This document shows positions 44,046 to 54,105 of a stretch of 64,000 nucleotides of DNA, one piece after another. Within the stretch, counting starts at the first letter, position 1. The number at the start of each line of letters is the position of its first letter. Source of the stretch: Pachyseris speciosa. Taxonomy: Eukaryota > Cnidaria > Anthozoa > Scleractinia > Pachyseridae. The notes under the pieces are model-generated. The model was not told where the DNA came from, searched no databases, and saw nothing but the letters and a program-made list of their open reading frames with translations. The position numbers and the translations under genes were made by a program. The stretch lies in NCBI GenBank assembly GCA_016490735.1, contig JAEMWC010000103.1, positions 505,001 to 569,000 on the forward strand. The letters are read 5' to 3'.

Positions 44046-44214
44046 AAATTCAAACTGTTCTATTTTCAAAACAAAGCGTGTGACTTGGCTGACAACAGGC
44101 CAGCAGATATATATTTTTAAAATGTCATTTACCTGATGAAGGTAAAATATCTAAATGTTTAATTTTAGTTTTTTCCTGACGTCACGTGAAAACCAAAAAT
44201 TCGCAAACTTCTCT

Positions 44215-44458
44215 CTAAATATAGAACTGTCACAGCGATCCAAACAACTTTACGATTTTCTAAATATAAAACTGTCACAACGTTCTAATTCGAGTCGATA
44301 CTCACAGCACGTGCGAGGCTTCCAACCTTGTCTTAAATTCGGCAAGCTATTTCACGCGGACAAACTCTACTGGAGTTAAGTCTTTACAACGGCGACAGAG
44401 TTGTGACAACATCCGGATCAAATTAAATCAAAACAACTTTGCGATTTTCTAAATAAAA
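44215..44458 (+). repeat. About 190-bp repeat unit, copy 1
   Basis: tagaactgtcacaacgttct-type unit. It recurs twice at 45888-46170. Landmark: gcgaggcttccaaccttg. Confidence 0.7.
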
Positions 44459-44526
44459 GTAAAAGTAGGTTCAACCAATAACAACCCGAATATTGTCATT
44501 GAGTTTTTCTAAGCACTGTCCAGCAG

Positions 44527-45075
44527 ATAGGTGGAGTACCTAGGGTGGTTCGCATTGATAGGTGAATGGAAAACCTGCGGGTTTCCATCATCCACAGGCT
44601 ATTAAGGCATAATGACAGTAATGATTTAGCAGGCGATAACAGCATTGTTCAGGGAAGTAGTGCCAACCAAAGAATAGAAGCCTACTGGTCAAAGTTAAGG
44701 CAAGGTGGAGGCGGCTGATGGATGAACTTGTTTATGGATTTTAGAGATTCTGGTGTCTTTTTAGATGTTGATCCGTTTCTTAAAGAATGCTTAAAGTTTT
44801 GTTTTATGCCTAACTCCACTCTGTTGCAAAACTGTGGAATATCAAGAAACAAAGAGTTGACAATAACGCACGGATGCTCTCGGAGGAAAGCCAGACGTAA
44901 TATACTTTGTGCCTGAAGTATATTCGACACACAGTTATCTCGTTGATGTTCACCACTAAGAAGATGCGGAAGCCTGTAAAACTCTTTTCGGGGCACAATC
45001 CAGAGACTGCTCGCGGGAGTTTGAGGAACTCGTTGGGTATATAGTCCCCAACCACCGAGTACCACAAAACACAGA
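44527..45075 (+). pseudogene. Integrase-like DDE domain fragment
   Basis: A decayed fragment of a family of integrase-core proteins with many copies in cnidarians and fishes, as I remember it. Text in order: GVPRVVRID (about 44532; the second catalytic Asp region, Lys-Gly lost), a helix ending DNSIVQGS, then NQRIEAYWSKLR (about 44668-44703) with the catalytic Glu. LFMDFRDSGVFLDVDPFLKE and CLKFCFMP follow, and in another frame GKPDVIYFVPEVY (about 44890-44930) and REFEELVGYIVPNHRVPQN (about 45015-45070). At least three frame breaks. Probably a relic of a Ginger-like or domesticated integrase gene; no LTRs around it. Confidence 0.6.
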
Positions 45076-45595
45076 GGAAAGGTTAATGCATTTTTTTTTA
45101 ATAGAAATAACAGATAATTTGAAACGATTAGGATTTGGACGCTGCTGGCCTGTTAACAATACACATTATCAAGCCTATTTCAAAATATTTAAGGCATCTG
45201 GAAAGTTCGTAAAGAGATTCGAGTGCTGACGTTTTCGTCCTTCGGATTAAATAAAATAAATAAATAAATAAATCAACATTGTTTAACGAGGGTGACACTT
45301 AACAGTCTTTGACAAAGGGCTAACGCTTGAATGAAACTGACAGTAGGGCAATTTCATACTGATTTCACAAGGCTATTGCGTGACACATAAATACGCCGTG
45401 CAAAATTGTCATGATTCAACCTTTTCCCGCAGAACTAATATTATTCCTTGGTTTGCTTTCAATCTTCTTCTTCTTTTTTTTTTCAAAAGTCGTTTTTATT
45501 ATTGTCCTTTATTCTCTTGCTTTCCATTTTCTTAATTTCTTTGTTATTAAATATCCACAGTCGGAAATCCCAAACCCAAATTCTGAAATCCGAAA

Positions 45596-45731
45596 TTCGA
45601 ACTCTGAAGTCTGAAGTCTGAAGTCTGAAGTCTGAAGTCTGAAGTCTGAAGTCTGAAGTCCGAAGTCCGAAGTCTGAAGTCTGAAGTCTGAAATCTGAAG
45701 TCTGAAGTCTGAAGTCTGAAGTCTGAAGTCC
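45596..45731. repeat. GAAGTCT heptamer minisatellite
   Basis: About 18 units of 7 bp, with C/T and A/G variants. Open frames across it (QTSDFRL) arise because 7 is not a multiple of 3 and the unit has no stop in several registers. Confidence 0.95.
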
Positions 45732-45887
45732 CTTCTCGGCTTTCGTAGGGTTTGCAGCCAAGCTCTGGAGACACAGATAACAGCGGTGAAATGAACAACT
45801 GCTGGTGGACGAACAAAAGGAGCTAATGAGGGATTTATTGTTTACGTCCACCAGCATGGCGGCGATGACGTAACGTGAAAACCACTT

Positions 45888-46170
45888 ATAGAACTGTCAC
45901 AACGTTCTAATTCGAGTCGATACTCACAGCACGTGCGAGGCTTCCAACCTTGTCTTAAATTCGGCAAGCCTTTTCACGCGGACAAACTCTACTGGATTTA
46001 AGTCTTCACAACAGCGACGAAGTTGTGACAACATCCGGATCAAATTAAATCAAAACAACTTGGCGACTTTCTAAATATAGAACTGTCACAACGTCGATAC
46101 TCACAGCAAGTGCGAGGCTTCCAACCTTGTCTTAAATTCGGCAAGCCTTTTCACGGGGACAGTCTGTGCT
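45888..46170 (+). repeat. About 190-bp repeat unit, copies 2 and 3
   Basis: Copy 2 at 45888-46075 and a partial copy 3 at 46076-46170, head to tail. Confidence 0.7.
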
Positions 46171-46439
46171 GTATTAAAATCTAGCTTCACAACTTTGCAA
46201 AGATATGTGCAGGACAATTTGCTTCGGTGGTCGAAGTGGATTATTTAACCTTGAGTGTTCACTTGTGGTCACGTATTAAATGGAAGGTATCACATTACGA
46301 AAACAACTAACCGTCGCATGATGTTAGCCTTTCGACCTTTGGACTATGTGGTTTGCTTTAACCAATGAACACATCGCCACGTGCCTGCTATTGTACATTG
46401 GCCAATCAAAACACCGGAGCGTAATTGTATTGTTCACTT

Positions 46440-46660
46440 TGCTGCACAGGAAAAAGAAAAAAAAAAGACTGAAATCTAACACATTCTATAACTCGGGATA
46501 CTTACAGTATCCCGAGTAAGACTGAAATCTAGAGACTGAAAAGACTGAGAAGACTGAAATCTAACACATTTTATAACTCGTAATACTTACAGTATGCCGA
46601 GTAAAAAAGAAAAAAAAGACTGAAATCTGACACATTTTATAACTCGGTATACTTACAGTT
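46440..46660. repeat. Three-unit tandem repeat with small hairpins
   Basis: Units contain agactgaaatctaacacatt, ataactcggg and a hairpin cgggatacttacagtatcccg; about 75 bp each. Confidence 0.75.
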
Positions 46661-47206
46661 TGTTTGGGACAAAATCTACTGGGTTTGCGATTTTGTGATG
46701 AGGCGTATTAGGCTAGTTTCGAATTGTGGGAGAACAAAAGAACAGAGTCGAGGTTGAGGGGAATAATTTGCATTTTCCTTTGTTTTTGACAAAAGAAAAT
46801 GCAAATTATTCCCCTCAACCTCGACTCAGTTCTTTTGTTCTCCCACAATTCGAAACTAGCCTATTGTCACACACAATTTGAAATTAAATTAAACACTCCT
46901 TGGAATAGTTTCGCTGCATTCAAATGCGGTCTTACTTTTTGCTTAAGTCAGTTTTTCAATAATATTGAAGAATTATTTTGAATTCGTCATTGACAGTCGG
47001 AAATGTTCTTATTAAATGAGAAAATTGCGTTAGAAACAATGATGGTTGAAGTGTTCTGTTTATAATTTTATATGCAAATGAGGGGGCGAAATGGACAAGC
47101 TGCGGGAGGAGGATTACAGAGGCCCTGCCTTCCACGAACATTGTACACTCCAGGCTTGCACATTTTTCCACGATCCCAGATCGGCTTAACTCGCAGGATA
47201 ATGTAG
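46656..47206 (+). repeat. Unknown repeat family, module C, left of gypsy
   Basis: tttgggacaaaatctactgg through aattcgtcattgacagtcgg and on to cacgatcccagatcggctta. Matches the complement of 53973-54700 and, in part, 55240-55440. It continues on the other side of the gypsy element at 52918-52947. Confidence 0.8.
46711..46863. mobile_element. 153-bp near-perfect foldback MITE
   Basis: Arms of about 70 bp from ggctagtttcgaattgtggg to the complement, 9-bp spacer. Homologous empty sites are at about 54645 and 55390 (gcctcatcac...gacaattaaacg). Target duplication TA or ATT. Confidence 0.85.
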
Positions 47207-47356
47207 TGTAATGATTCCATTCCTGAGTCGACAAGCACGGAACAAACGTTGAAATCCCGCGGTAAACGTAGTTGTTTTATTTCCTTACACCGACCGATCA
47301 CTACAACTGCACAACTCTCCCAGAGACTGGTAACGAGTTTACATGCTTTCGCTACA
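47207..47356 (-). repeat. 3' LTR of gypsy element
   Basis: 150 bp, paired with 52768-52917. Confidence 0.95.
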
Positions 47357-47585
47357 TTACCCTCTCTCTTTTTCGGACACTGTCCCAGTGTCAAGGAACG
47401 AACTAGAGCCTAAGAAAGAAGCGAGAAAACATGCAAAACTGCTGAAGGGCAGCCGAACCTGCCCTATTCCTTGTACAACATTGTCCATAAAGTTATGTAA
47501 TCACGATGAAAATAGATTACCTTACATTAAGTTTCCAAAATTTCAACTGTTCAGCAGAGTTCAATGTTTTTATTGGGCGACAGGG

Positions 47586-48656
47586 CTACACCCATTCCCC
47601 ATAACGTTGTGGTTTCCTGCGCTCCCTTCCATGGCGGCTTCTGGAATTCTCCTGAACGCTTTTACTTGTACCAGGAAGGTTGTCTTGACCTTCTTCAGCC
47701 ACGCTGCCCTCTGAATCTGAGCCAATCTCCTGTAACATAGTCGTAGTAGATTCGAGATTGTTCTCCAGAGCGGGGTTTGGACATGCTGGGTCTGGAGACT
47801 CCGTGGCAACGCTGCCAGCTCCCTGGATCTCCCTCTGTTGAGCTGACACCACACCATCTGCAATGTCAGACTCACTTCTTTCAGCGCTCACAGCCGGGAA
47901 CGTAACAGGTACAACAGTCTCTCCTTCCACTGAAATCCAGCTTTTCAATGCAGGACCAAGACACGGCTTGAGGCTATCAGCGTGAATCACCTTAGGTTTC
48001 GCTCTGCGATTTCTTTGGATTCGATACGTAACGACAACACAGACACCACTAGGTAAGGTCCTTCCAAAGGGCTATCCAGCTTACTCAGTCGTCAATGGCG
48101 GCGCGTCAGGAGGTGACTCAGTAATCACATCTAAGAGGACTTCAATCTCTCGACCAAGCATCAACACGTTCGGGGATTCACCCGTGGATTCATGGACTGA
48201 ACTTCTGTAAGCCATCATACAGGGTTGAAGTTGGAGATCCCAGTCCTCTCGGCTCGCTTTCAGTTTACCTCGAAGCATCTCGATCAATGTGCGATTAAAG
48301 CGCTCTACCTGACCACCCGACTGTGGATGCAGCGGAGATGTTCTAGTTTTCTCAATGTCCAAGAGCTTACACACTCTGGCCATAACTTTGGACTCAAAGT
48401 TAGTCCAGTGATCACTGTGTAGCTCACGAGGCACTCCAAATCGACACACAAATTCAGACAGCAACTTTTCAGCCACTGTTGCCGCTTCTTGGTTGGGTAT
48501 GGCATAACTCTCGGTCCACTTCGTAAAATAATCGGTTACGACAAGCACGTATCTGTTCCCAAGGGGAGTCAGAGGCAAGGGCCCTAAAATGTCCATCGCC
48601 AGACGCTCCGTTGGTGCACCAACCATGTACTGCTGCAGCGGTGAACGGCGCTTCAT
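47586..48656 (-). pseudogene. Gypsy integrase core and tail
   Basis: 48656-48081: AMDILGPLPLTP (first Asp), ELHSDHWTNFES (second Asp; the usual Gln-Gly after Asp is His-Trp) and HPQSGGQVERFNRT (Glu). The frame stops at 48081; the tail 47990-47586 (VIHADSLKPCLG-type start, acidic middle, basic RHGRERRKPQRY end) lies in another frame. Confidence 0.9.
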
Positions 48657-48995
48657 CCCTCAGCTCTTTTTAGCACCACACTCATGACAGATCCTGACCC
48701 ATTTCTTAACGTGTGAAGTTAACCCTGGCCAGTAATAGCGTGCTCTAATTGATGCCACTGTCGTGTTCACTCCGCGATGGCTAGCGGTAGTGTGGTCATG
48801 ATGCGCCTTTAGGGCAGTCTCTTGCAAGTTCCGTGGGAGAATAATCTGATACTTGACTCTGTTACCATCTCCTTCCTCCCATCTCCTGCACAGTACCCGA
48901 TCATGGACTTCCACTTGATCCCACTGAGCCCAGAGTGACTTCACGGTCTGGTCATAGGAAGACACGTCTTCCCACGTTGGTCTGACAGCAGTCAT
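48657..48995 (-). pseudogene. Gypsy integrase zinc-binding domain
   Basis: HHCC domain: ALKAHHDHTTASHRGVN supplies the His pair, and WVRICHECGAKKS the Cys pair. In frame with the core but cut from it by a TGA-type stop at about 48660. Confidence 0.9.
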
Positions 48996-49075
48996 TTCTT
49001 TAAACTGAAGTATTGTCTTCAGACTAGGATCTGCTACTTGTTGCTCCCGAAGGTAATCCCGAGTCCAGGTTGGTT

Positions 49076-50383
49076 CTAATTAATATTTGATTGTGTTGCA
49101 CCAGGGGCGGGTGGATTGCTCGACGAGCAATGATCAGTAGTAGCTGAGGACGATTCTGCCTCATTTTGCACAGCCGAAGGAATCCCTGTTTGCTCTTCAG
49201 CAAACTCATCAGGCTTAGCAATTGAACCTTCAGTCTGAACAGCAACACTGATCATGTTTTCAGCTTTCTTCCATTCCTTACACCATTTGCAGCCATCACC
49301 ACAGGGTCTTCTTGACATGTCATCAGCATTATGATGTCGCTGGCCTTCACGGTATTCGATCTCATATTCAAATGGGCTCAGGAACTCTATCCATCTTGCT
49401 AACTGTGCCTCTGGTTCTTTGGTTTTCAGTACCGAACGAAGAGGTTAATGGTCGGTTCTGATGCGAAACTTGGGTCCCAGCAAATAATGACGAAAATGCC
49501 TCACAAATTCCACAACAGCTAGAAGTTCTTTCCGTGTGACGCAATAGTTTCTCTCTGCTTTGGTCAAGGTTCGGCTCGCGAAAGCAATAGGGTGTTCCAC
49601 TCCGTCTTTCACCCCACTGAGGACAGCTCCGATGCCGTTATTGGAAGCGTCTGTCCAATATGAACTCAACAGTAAAGTCAAGGTACGACAGAACAGGGAC
49701 AGTGGACAACAGCTTCTTCAACGTGTCAAATGAAGACTGACACTCTGATGTCCAGGCAAACTCAACATCCGCTTCAGTCAGCTTGCTAAGAGGTCTGGCC
49801 ACGCTTGCAACGTTGGGCGCAAATCGCCTGTAATACCTTGCAAGTCCCCAAAAACTTTCACTTCCGTTGCATTCTCGGGAACTGGCCACTTACAGACTCG
49901 TTGAACTTTCGCTGTATCTGTTTGTTTTCCCAGGTGCGCCACACTTCTCTGAAACAGCACACACTTGCTGGGCTTCAATTTAAGACCGTCCGAGGCAAAG
50001 CGACTGAAAACCTCCTCTAAGCGCTTTAGTTCTTCTTGAAATTACCTACCATAGACAGTCACATCATCCAAGTAGATTAAGCAAGTTTCAAACCTTAGTC
50101 CCACTAAGACAAGCTCCATCAATCGCTCAAAAGTACTTGGTGAGGAAGTCAGACCAAAAGGCATGACAGTCCACTCGTAAAGGCCAGAGGTGGTTACAAA
50201 AGCAGCCTTGCCACTACTCGCTGGGTCCATGGGGACCTGCCAATACCCAGAAGCTAAGTCTAATGTTGAGAACCATCGTGCTCCAGAAAGGGCATAAAGC
50301 GAGTCATCTATGCGAGGAAGCGGTTGGGCATCTTTAACCGTGACTGCCCTGTCTGTAGTCCACACAGAATCGCTGGGTTCCAT
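49076..50383 (-). pseudogene. Gypsy RT palm and RNase H
   Basis: 50383-50042 carries WFSTLDLASGYWQVPM (motif A), MPFGLTSSPSTFERLM (motif B) and CLIYLDDVTVYG (motif C). After a shift, 49978-49638 holds the thumb (MKPSKCVLFQ, ARYYRRFAPNVA). 49681-49445 is RNase H (TDASNNGIGAVLS, ERNYCVTRKELLAVV), and then about 49430-49076 a Cys-rich linker. Four frames in all. Confidence 0.9.
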
Positions 50384-51177
50384 CCTTCTTGGTCACTAGT
50401 ACCACCGGAGAAGACCACGGGCTCGTAGACATTTTCACAAGACCCCTGTCCAATAGGTCCTCCACTTGTCTCTCAATTTCAGTATGCTTGGATGGTGATG
50501 TGCGTCGAGGTTGCTGTTTGACGGGTTTTGCAGTTCCCGTATCTACGTGGTGAGTCACAAAGTTAGTTCTTCCCAGCTCTTGGTCTGACAATGAGAAAAC
50601 ACCTTCATGTCGGTGAAGCAGATCTGCAACTTCCCTGCTCTGAGGTTCAGACAACTCACTAGTGCTACGGTGCCAGAGGTCTCTTAGGGGATCTGGTAAT
50701 GTGTCTCCATTGAATCCCTTGCTGCACTTCACTAGGAGCCAACTCTGAGTCAACGTCTGGAAGTTCCAACTCTGCCACACTGGTCACGGGCTTAGCCACA
50801 GCCACAACAATTTGAGCACCAATCGTTTGTGTCTTATCTGTGGTATTCAAGATACTCACGGGCACAAGGCCAGTCTCCCCAGCAGAGACAAGAGTTCGTC
50901 CGACGTACAGCCCTTTCTCTTCCAAACGAGCCCAACAAGGTTCTAGCAGTCGTAATCCTTGATTGGCACTTTGGGATTTAGCTGCTGTTTGACGACGGAT
51001 GAGGTGAACTGGTATTACTGTCTCACAATGCGGTTCGATTGTCATAACACGACGTGTCACACACCTAACAGTCAGGTGTTGGCAACTATCACTACAACAG
51101 TCAATTTCCTCCCCATTGATGACAAGTTGCTGCTGAACTAAATCAATCTTTGCATCTACTCCTGACAAGAATTCCAT
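50334..51177 (-). pseudogene. Gypsy linker and RT fingers
   Basis: 51177-50665 is the protease-to-RT linker. 50780-50334 continues with HEGVFSLSDQELGRTNFVTH, then VEDLLDRGLVKMSTSPWSSP and VLVTKKDGTQRFCVDYR, the fingers of RT. Confidence 0.85.
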
Positions 51178-51537
51178 TCATAAGATGGCTGAGTCCTCGA
51201 TATCGGCAACCAACACGCTTAAGCTGATATCCTGACTTCCGATTCTAACAGTCAAGTCCCCTGTACCATACGTATTGGTTCTCCGACCATCTGCAACAAA
51301 CACTTGGGAACCATCCTCATGGAAACGAAACTTTAAAGCCTCTGGCAATCTTGTGTAACAGTTGTAAGAAAGAACATTTCTCACAGCTCCGGTATTAATC
51401 AGCCAAATTATCTTAGACTGCCCAATAAAACCCGAAATGTACAGTCCACATGGGCGAGATTTGGTACTCCGTAAAGTCACATGCTGAGTCTTGGCATCCT
51501 TGCAATCAACGTGGTCAAAACTTTCAGGCCCTTGCAT
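51178..51537 (-). pseudogene. Gypsy protease with mutated active site
   Basis: Retropepsin-type frame. The active-site triad reads N-T-G in WLINTGAVRNVLS (Asn at 51394-51396) instead of D-T-G, a single G-to-A change, so it could not cleave. VFVADGRRTNTYGTGDL follows. Confidence 0.85.
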
Positions 51538-51579
51538 ACTTGTTACTGGGCATCCTACTGGGCACTTGTGGACACCCTG

Positions 51580-52862
51580 TTATCGTTTCCCGAATACTGG
51601 CGAGTTCCCTGGGTTGGCCCTGAATTTGGACAATCTCTCCTGAAGTGGCCTCATTCTCCCGCAGGTCCAACATTCCCATCCCCTTGTGCCACTTCTCTGT
51701 GGCCTGGTAGGTCTTCGACCGTAGGTACCCTGTGGTTGCTCAACTCTAACAAGAAATTCATTAAGTTGTTTAATAACGTTCTGTTGAGCTTCTAATTGTT
51801 GTTGTTGTTGCTCGATCTGACGCCTAAGCCCATCCACTTGCGTTTCCAATGTTGTTCGTTCTGTCTCCAACGCTCGAACTCTACAACCCGCCCGTCTGAA
51901 GGAATTATTGCTATCTATCAGGCGAATGGACTCTAACTCTCTTGCAAGTGATAAGGCTTGGTCCAGAGTCGAGGGCTTTTCCCTTCTAATATACAATCTA
52001 TCGTCCTTATCACTCAACGCATCAGTGAAATGCTGCACAGCAAAGCGTTCCTGTGCGGCTGTATCTATAAAGTCTTGGTAAGCAAGATCTCCTAGCGAGC
52101 GAATATCTGTGGCCAACATTTGTAAGCTCTCACCTTCAAGCTGCCGCCGCTTTAGAAGCCTTGCTTGATGTAACTCCGCTTTTTTCTCAGCACCAAATCG
52201 CAGTTGCAATATTACCACAATTTTCTCGTAGCTCCGGCATTCCGAGTCCGTCGAAGACTGGCTGTCAAAAACATCGCTTTTTCGTCATTATTCCAACCAT
52301 TGATGAACGAACAGCGATAAAAATGCATCAAGTACTCTTTCAAAGGTTGCTTGCCATCGAAATCGTCCGGGAGCTTGACCGGCTTCTTGATTTTTCGCTC
52401 AGCAGTCTGTTCTGTATTCTTGTCAAAGGTGCAAAGGTCACTTTCACGACGAAACGGATTTAGCGGTGTCGAGCTGTGCAGAGGAGAAAAATTTCCCACT
52501 TCTGATCGTGAGTTGAGGGAATTGGCCGGCTTCTTGAGTGGCGTAGAGGCTTATCGTCCGCTCTGGTTTCCAGGAACGAATGGAATCGTTGATTTCATTG
52601 CGGAATGGATTTGCAGATGCTCGGGAAGATATGTTGCACGCGGTGTTTCGCTTTTCGGCAAAGTAGAATCCCCGACCTCGGATCGCACCAAAAACGGGTT
52701 GACTGGTTCAGAATCTGCTTTAAACGGATTCTCTGACTTAGTTGGAGTATCCCACCGCTGCCACCAATGTAATGATTCCATTCCTGAGTCGACAAGCACG
52801 GAACAACCGTTGAAATTCCGCGATAAACGTTGTTGTTTTATTTCCTTACACCGACCGATCAC
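51580..52862 (-). pseudogene. Gypsy gag
   Basis: 52862-52212 is one frame with a TAA at 52551; it includes KKPVKLPDDFDGKQPLKEYL and FINGWNNDEKAMFLTASLR, the usual gag capsid text. After a shift at about 52215, 52218-51580 continues with a long Gln-rich coiled coil (IEQQQQQLEAQQN) and a single knuckle, CWTCGRMRP, whose His and last Cys are lost by a further shift. Confidence 0.85.
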
Positions 52863-52917
52863 TACAACTGCAAAACTCTCCTAGAGAATGGTAACGAGTT
52901 TACATGCTTTCGCTACA
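52768..52917 (-). repeat. 5' LTR of gypsy element
   Basis: 150 bp, TGTA...TACA ends on the plus strand. Confidence 0.95.
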
Positions 52918-52947
52918 ATAGGAAATGTGGGCTTGAAATTGAATTGT

Positions 52948-53939
52948 TGGAGTATTTAATAATGTAATATTAAATAACGTAGATGATAATGTAGAGCTGA
53001 CTGATAGCCTTAAGATTCTTGGTGTCACTTTAGATGAAAGAATAACATTTAAGCCTTATATACAAGAACAACTTAAGAAGGCATGTGCTAAGGCAGCTCA
53101 GTGCCCTGCGTAAGCTGCGTAAGTTTATACCACAAGATGTTATGATTCGCCTTTAGAAAGCATATGTACTACCTCACTTAGAGTATTGTAGCCAACTCCT
53201 ACTAGGAATAAGTAATGGCTCAAAAACAAGTTAGTGGACACTAATTACTACATCCTAAGACTATCCTAGGGTATTCAAGCTCAGTGTCTTATGATTTTCT
53301 CCTTAATTTAGCTAAAATAAAACAAAACCTAAAGACACGGAGGCAATTCCAGTCACTAGTTATTTTATATAAATGTTTAAGAGGTCAGGGACCGGAATAT
53401 CTTAGTAAGTTTTTTAACGTATTAAATGTGAATTACAATCTAATGGGGTCTGGCACACGCCTTATGCTGCCATCTTTCAATTTAGAATACATGCATAAGT
53501 CATGGTCATATTTAACTACTAAGCTTTGCAATGGTTTACCTACTAGAGTTGGGGAGTATCCGGACTTAGCCGCTTTCAGGCGCGCGTTGCTTTCGTTTAT
53601 GGCGAGGCTTTAACTTAACTTTGCGGTGATTGTTACAGATCTGGGGTGGCTGGGCTGGATACAGAGGTGTGCTATTCTATAGCATAGCTATGAATTTTTT
53701 TTAATTCTTCGAATTTTAATGCACCTTCGCTTACTAATTAGATATTACACATAAATTAGATACATATAAATTAGATAATATATAGCTTATCAATATCTTT
53801 ATCTTTTGTCGATGTCATTACTTCTTATTAGTTTACTATTTGTAATTAGTTTCACGTTCACGTTTAAACGAGCTTTCAGCTCCTAGGTGACACGTGGGTA
53901 AATAAAGTATTATTATTAATTTAATAGAATAAAACATAA
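52948..53939 (+). pseudogene. LINE reverse transcriptase C-terminal remnant
   Basis: Text from the end of a non-LTR ORF2: LTDSLKILGVTLDERITFKP and VLPHLEYCSQLLLG (52985-53210), then in another frame LVILYKCLRGQGPEYLSKFF and a closing LCNGLPTRVGEYPDLAAFRR (to 53613). The 3' tail is T-rich, ending taaagtattattattaattt. It sits between two inverted copies of the unknown repeat family. Confidence 0.75.
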
Positions 53940-54024
53940 AAGGGACAATCAATTTCAAGCCCACATTTCCTATATTATCATGTAAGTTCAACCGATCTGG
54001 GATCCTGGAAAAATGTACAAGCCT

Positions 54025-54105
54025 GGGCCCAGTTGTTCGACGCATGGTTAGCGCTAACAGGGGTTAAATACCATGACAACCTATAGGTTTCGAGCAACTG
54101 GGCCC
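54025..54105. mobile_element. 81-bp foldback element GGGCCCAGTTG
   Basis: gggcccagttgttcga and complement tcgagcaactgggccc. The homologous site at about 47155 (ctccaggcttgc) is empty. Confidence 0.75.

Larger units (their letters stand above)
47207..52917 (-). mobile_element. Ty3/gypsy LTR retrotransposon
   Basis: A 5.7-kb minus-strand element with 150-bp LTRs (47207-47356 and 52768-52917), TGTA...TACA ends and 7 mismatches. Just inside the 5' LTR is a primer-binding-type sequence TTGGTGGCAGCGGTGGGA, and just before the 3' LTR a tract AAAAAGAGAGAGGG. The flanks read gtag and atag; the uninterrupted homologous site at 53960-53980 supports a 4-bp duplication with one later change. Order: gag, protease, RT, RNase H, integrase. 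Multiple lesions. Confidence 0.95.

Noticed and set aside
45483..45857. TSDFRLQ repeat protein
   Set aside because: Translation of the GAAGTCT minisatellite.
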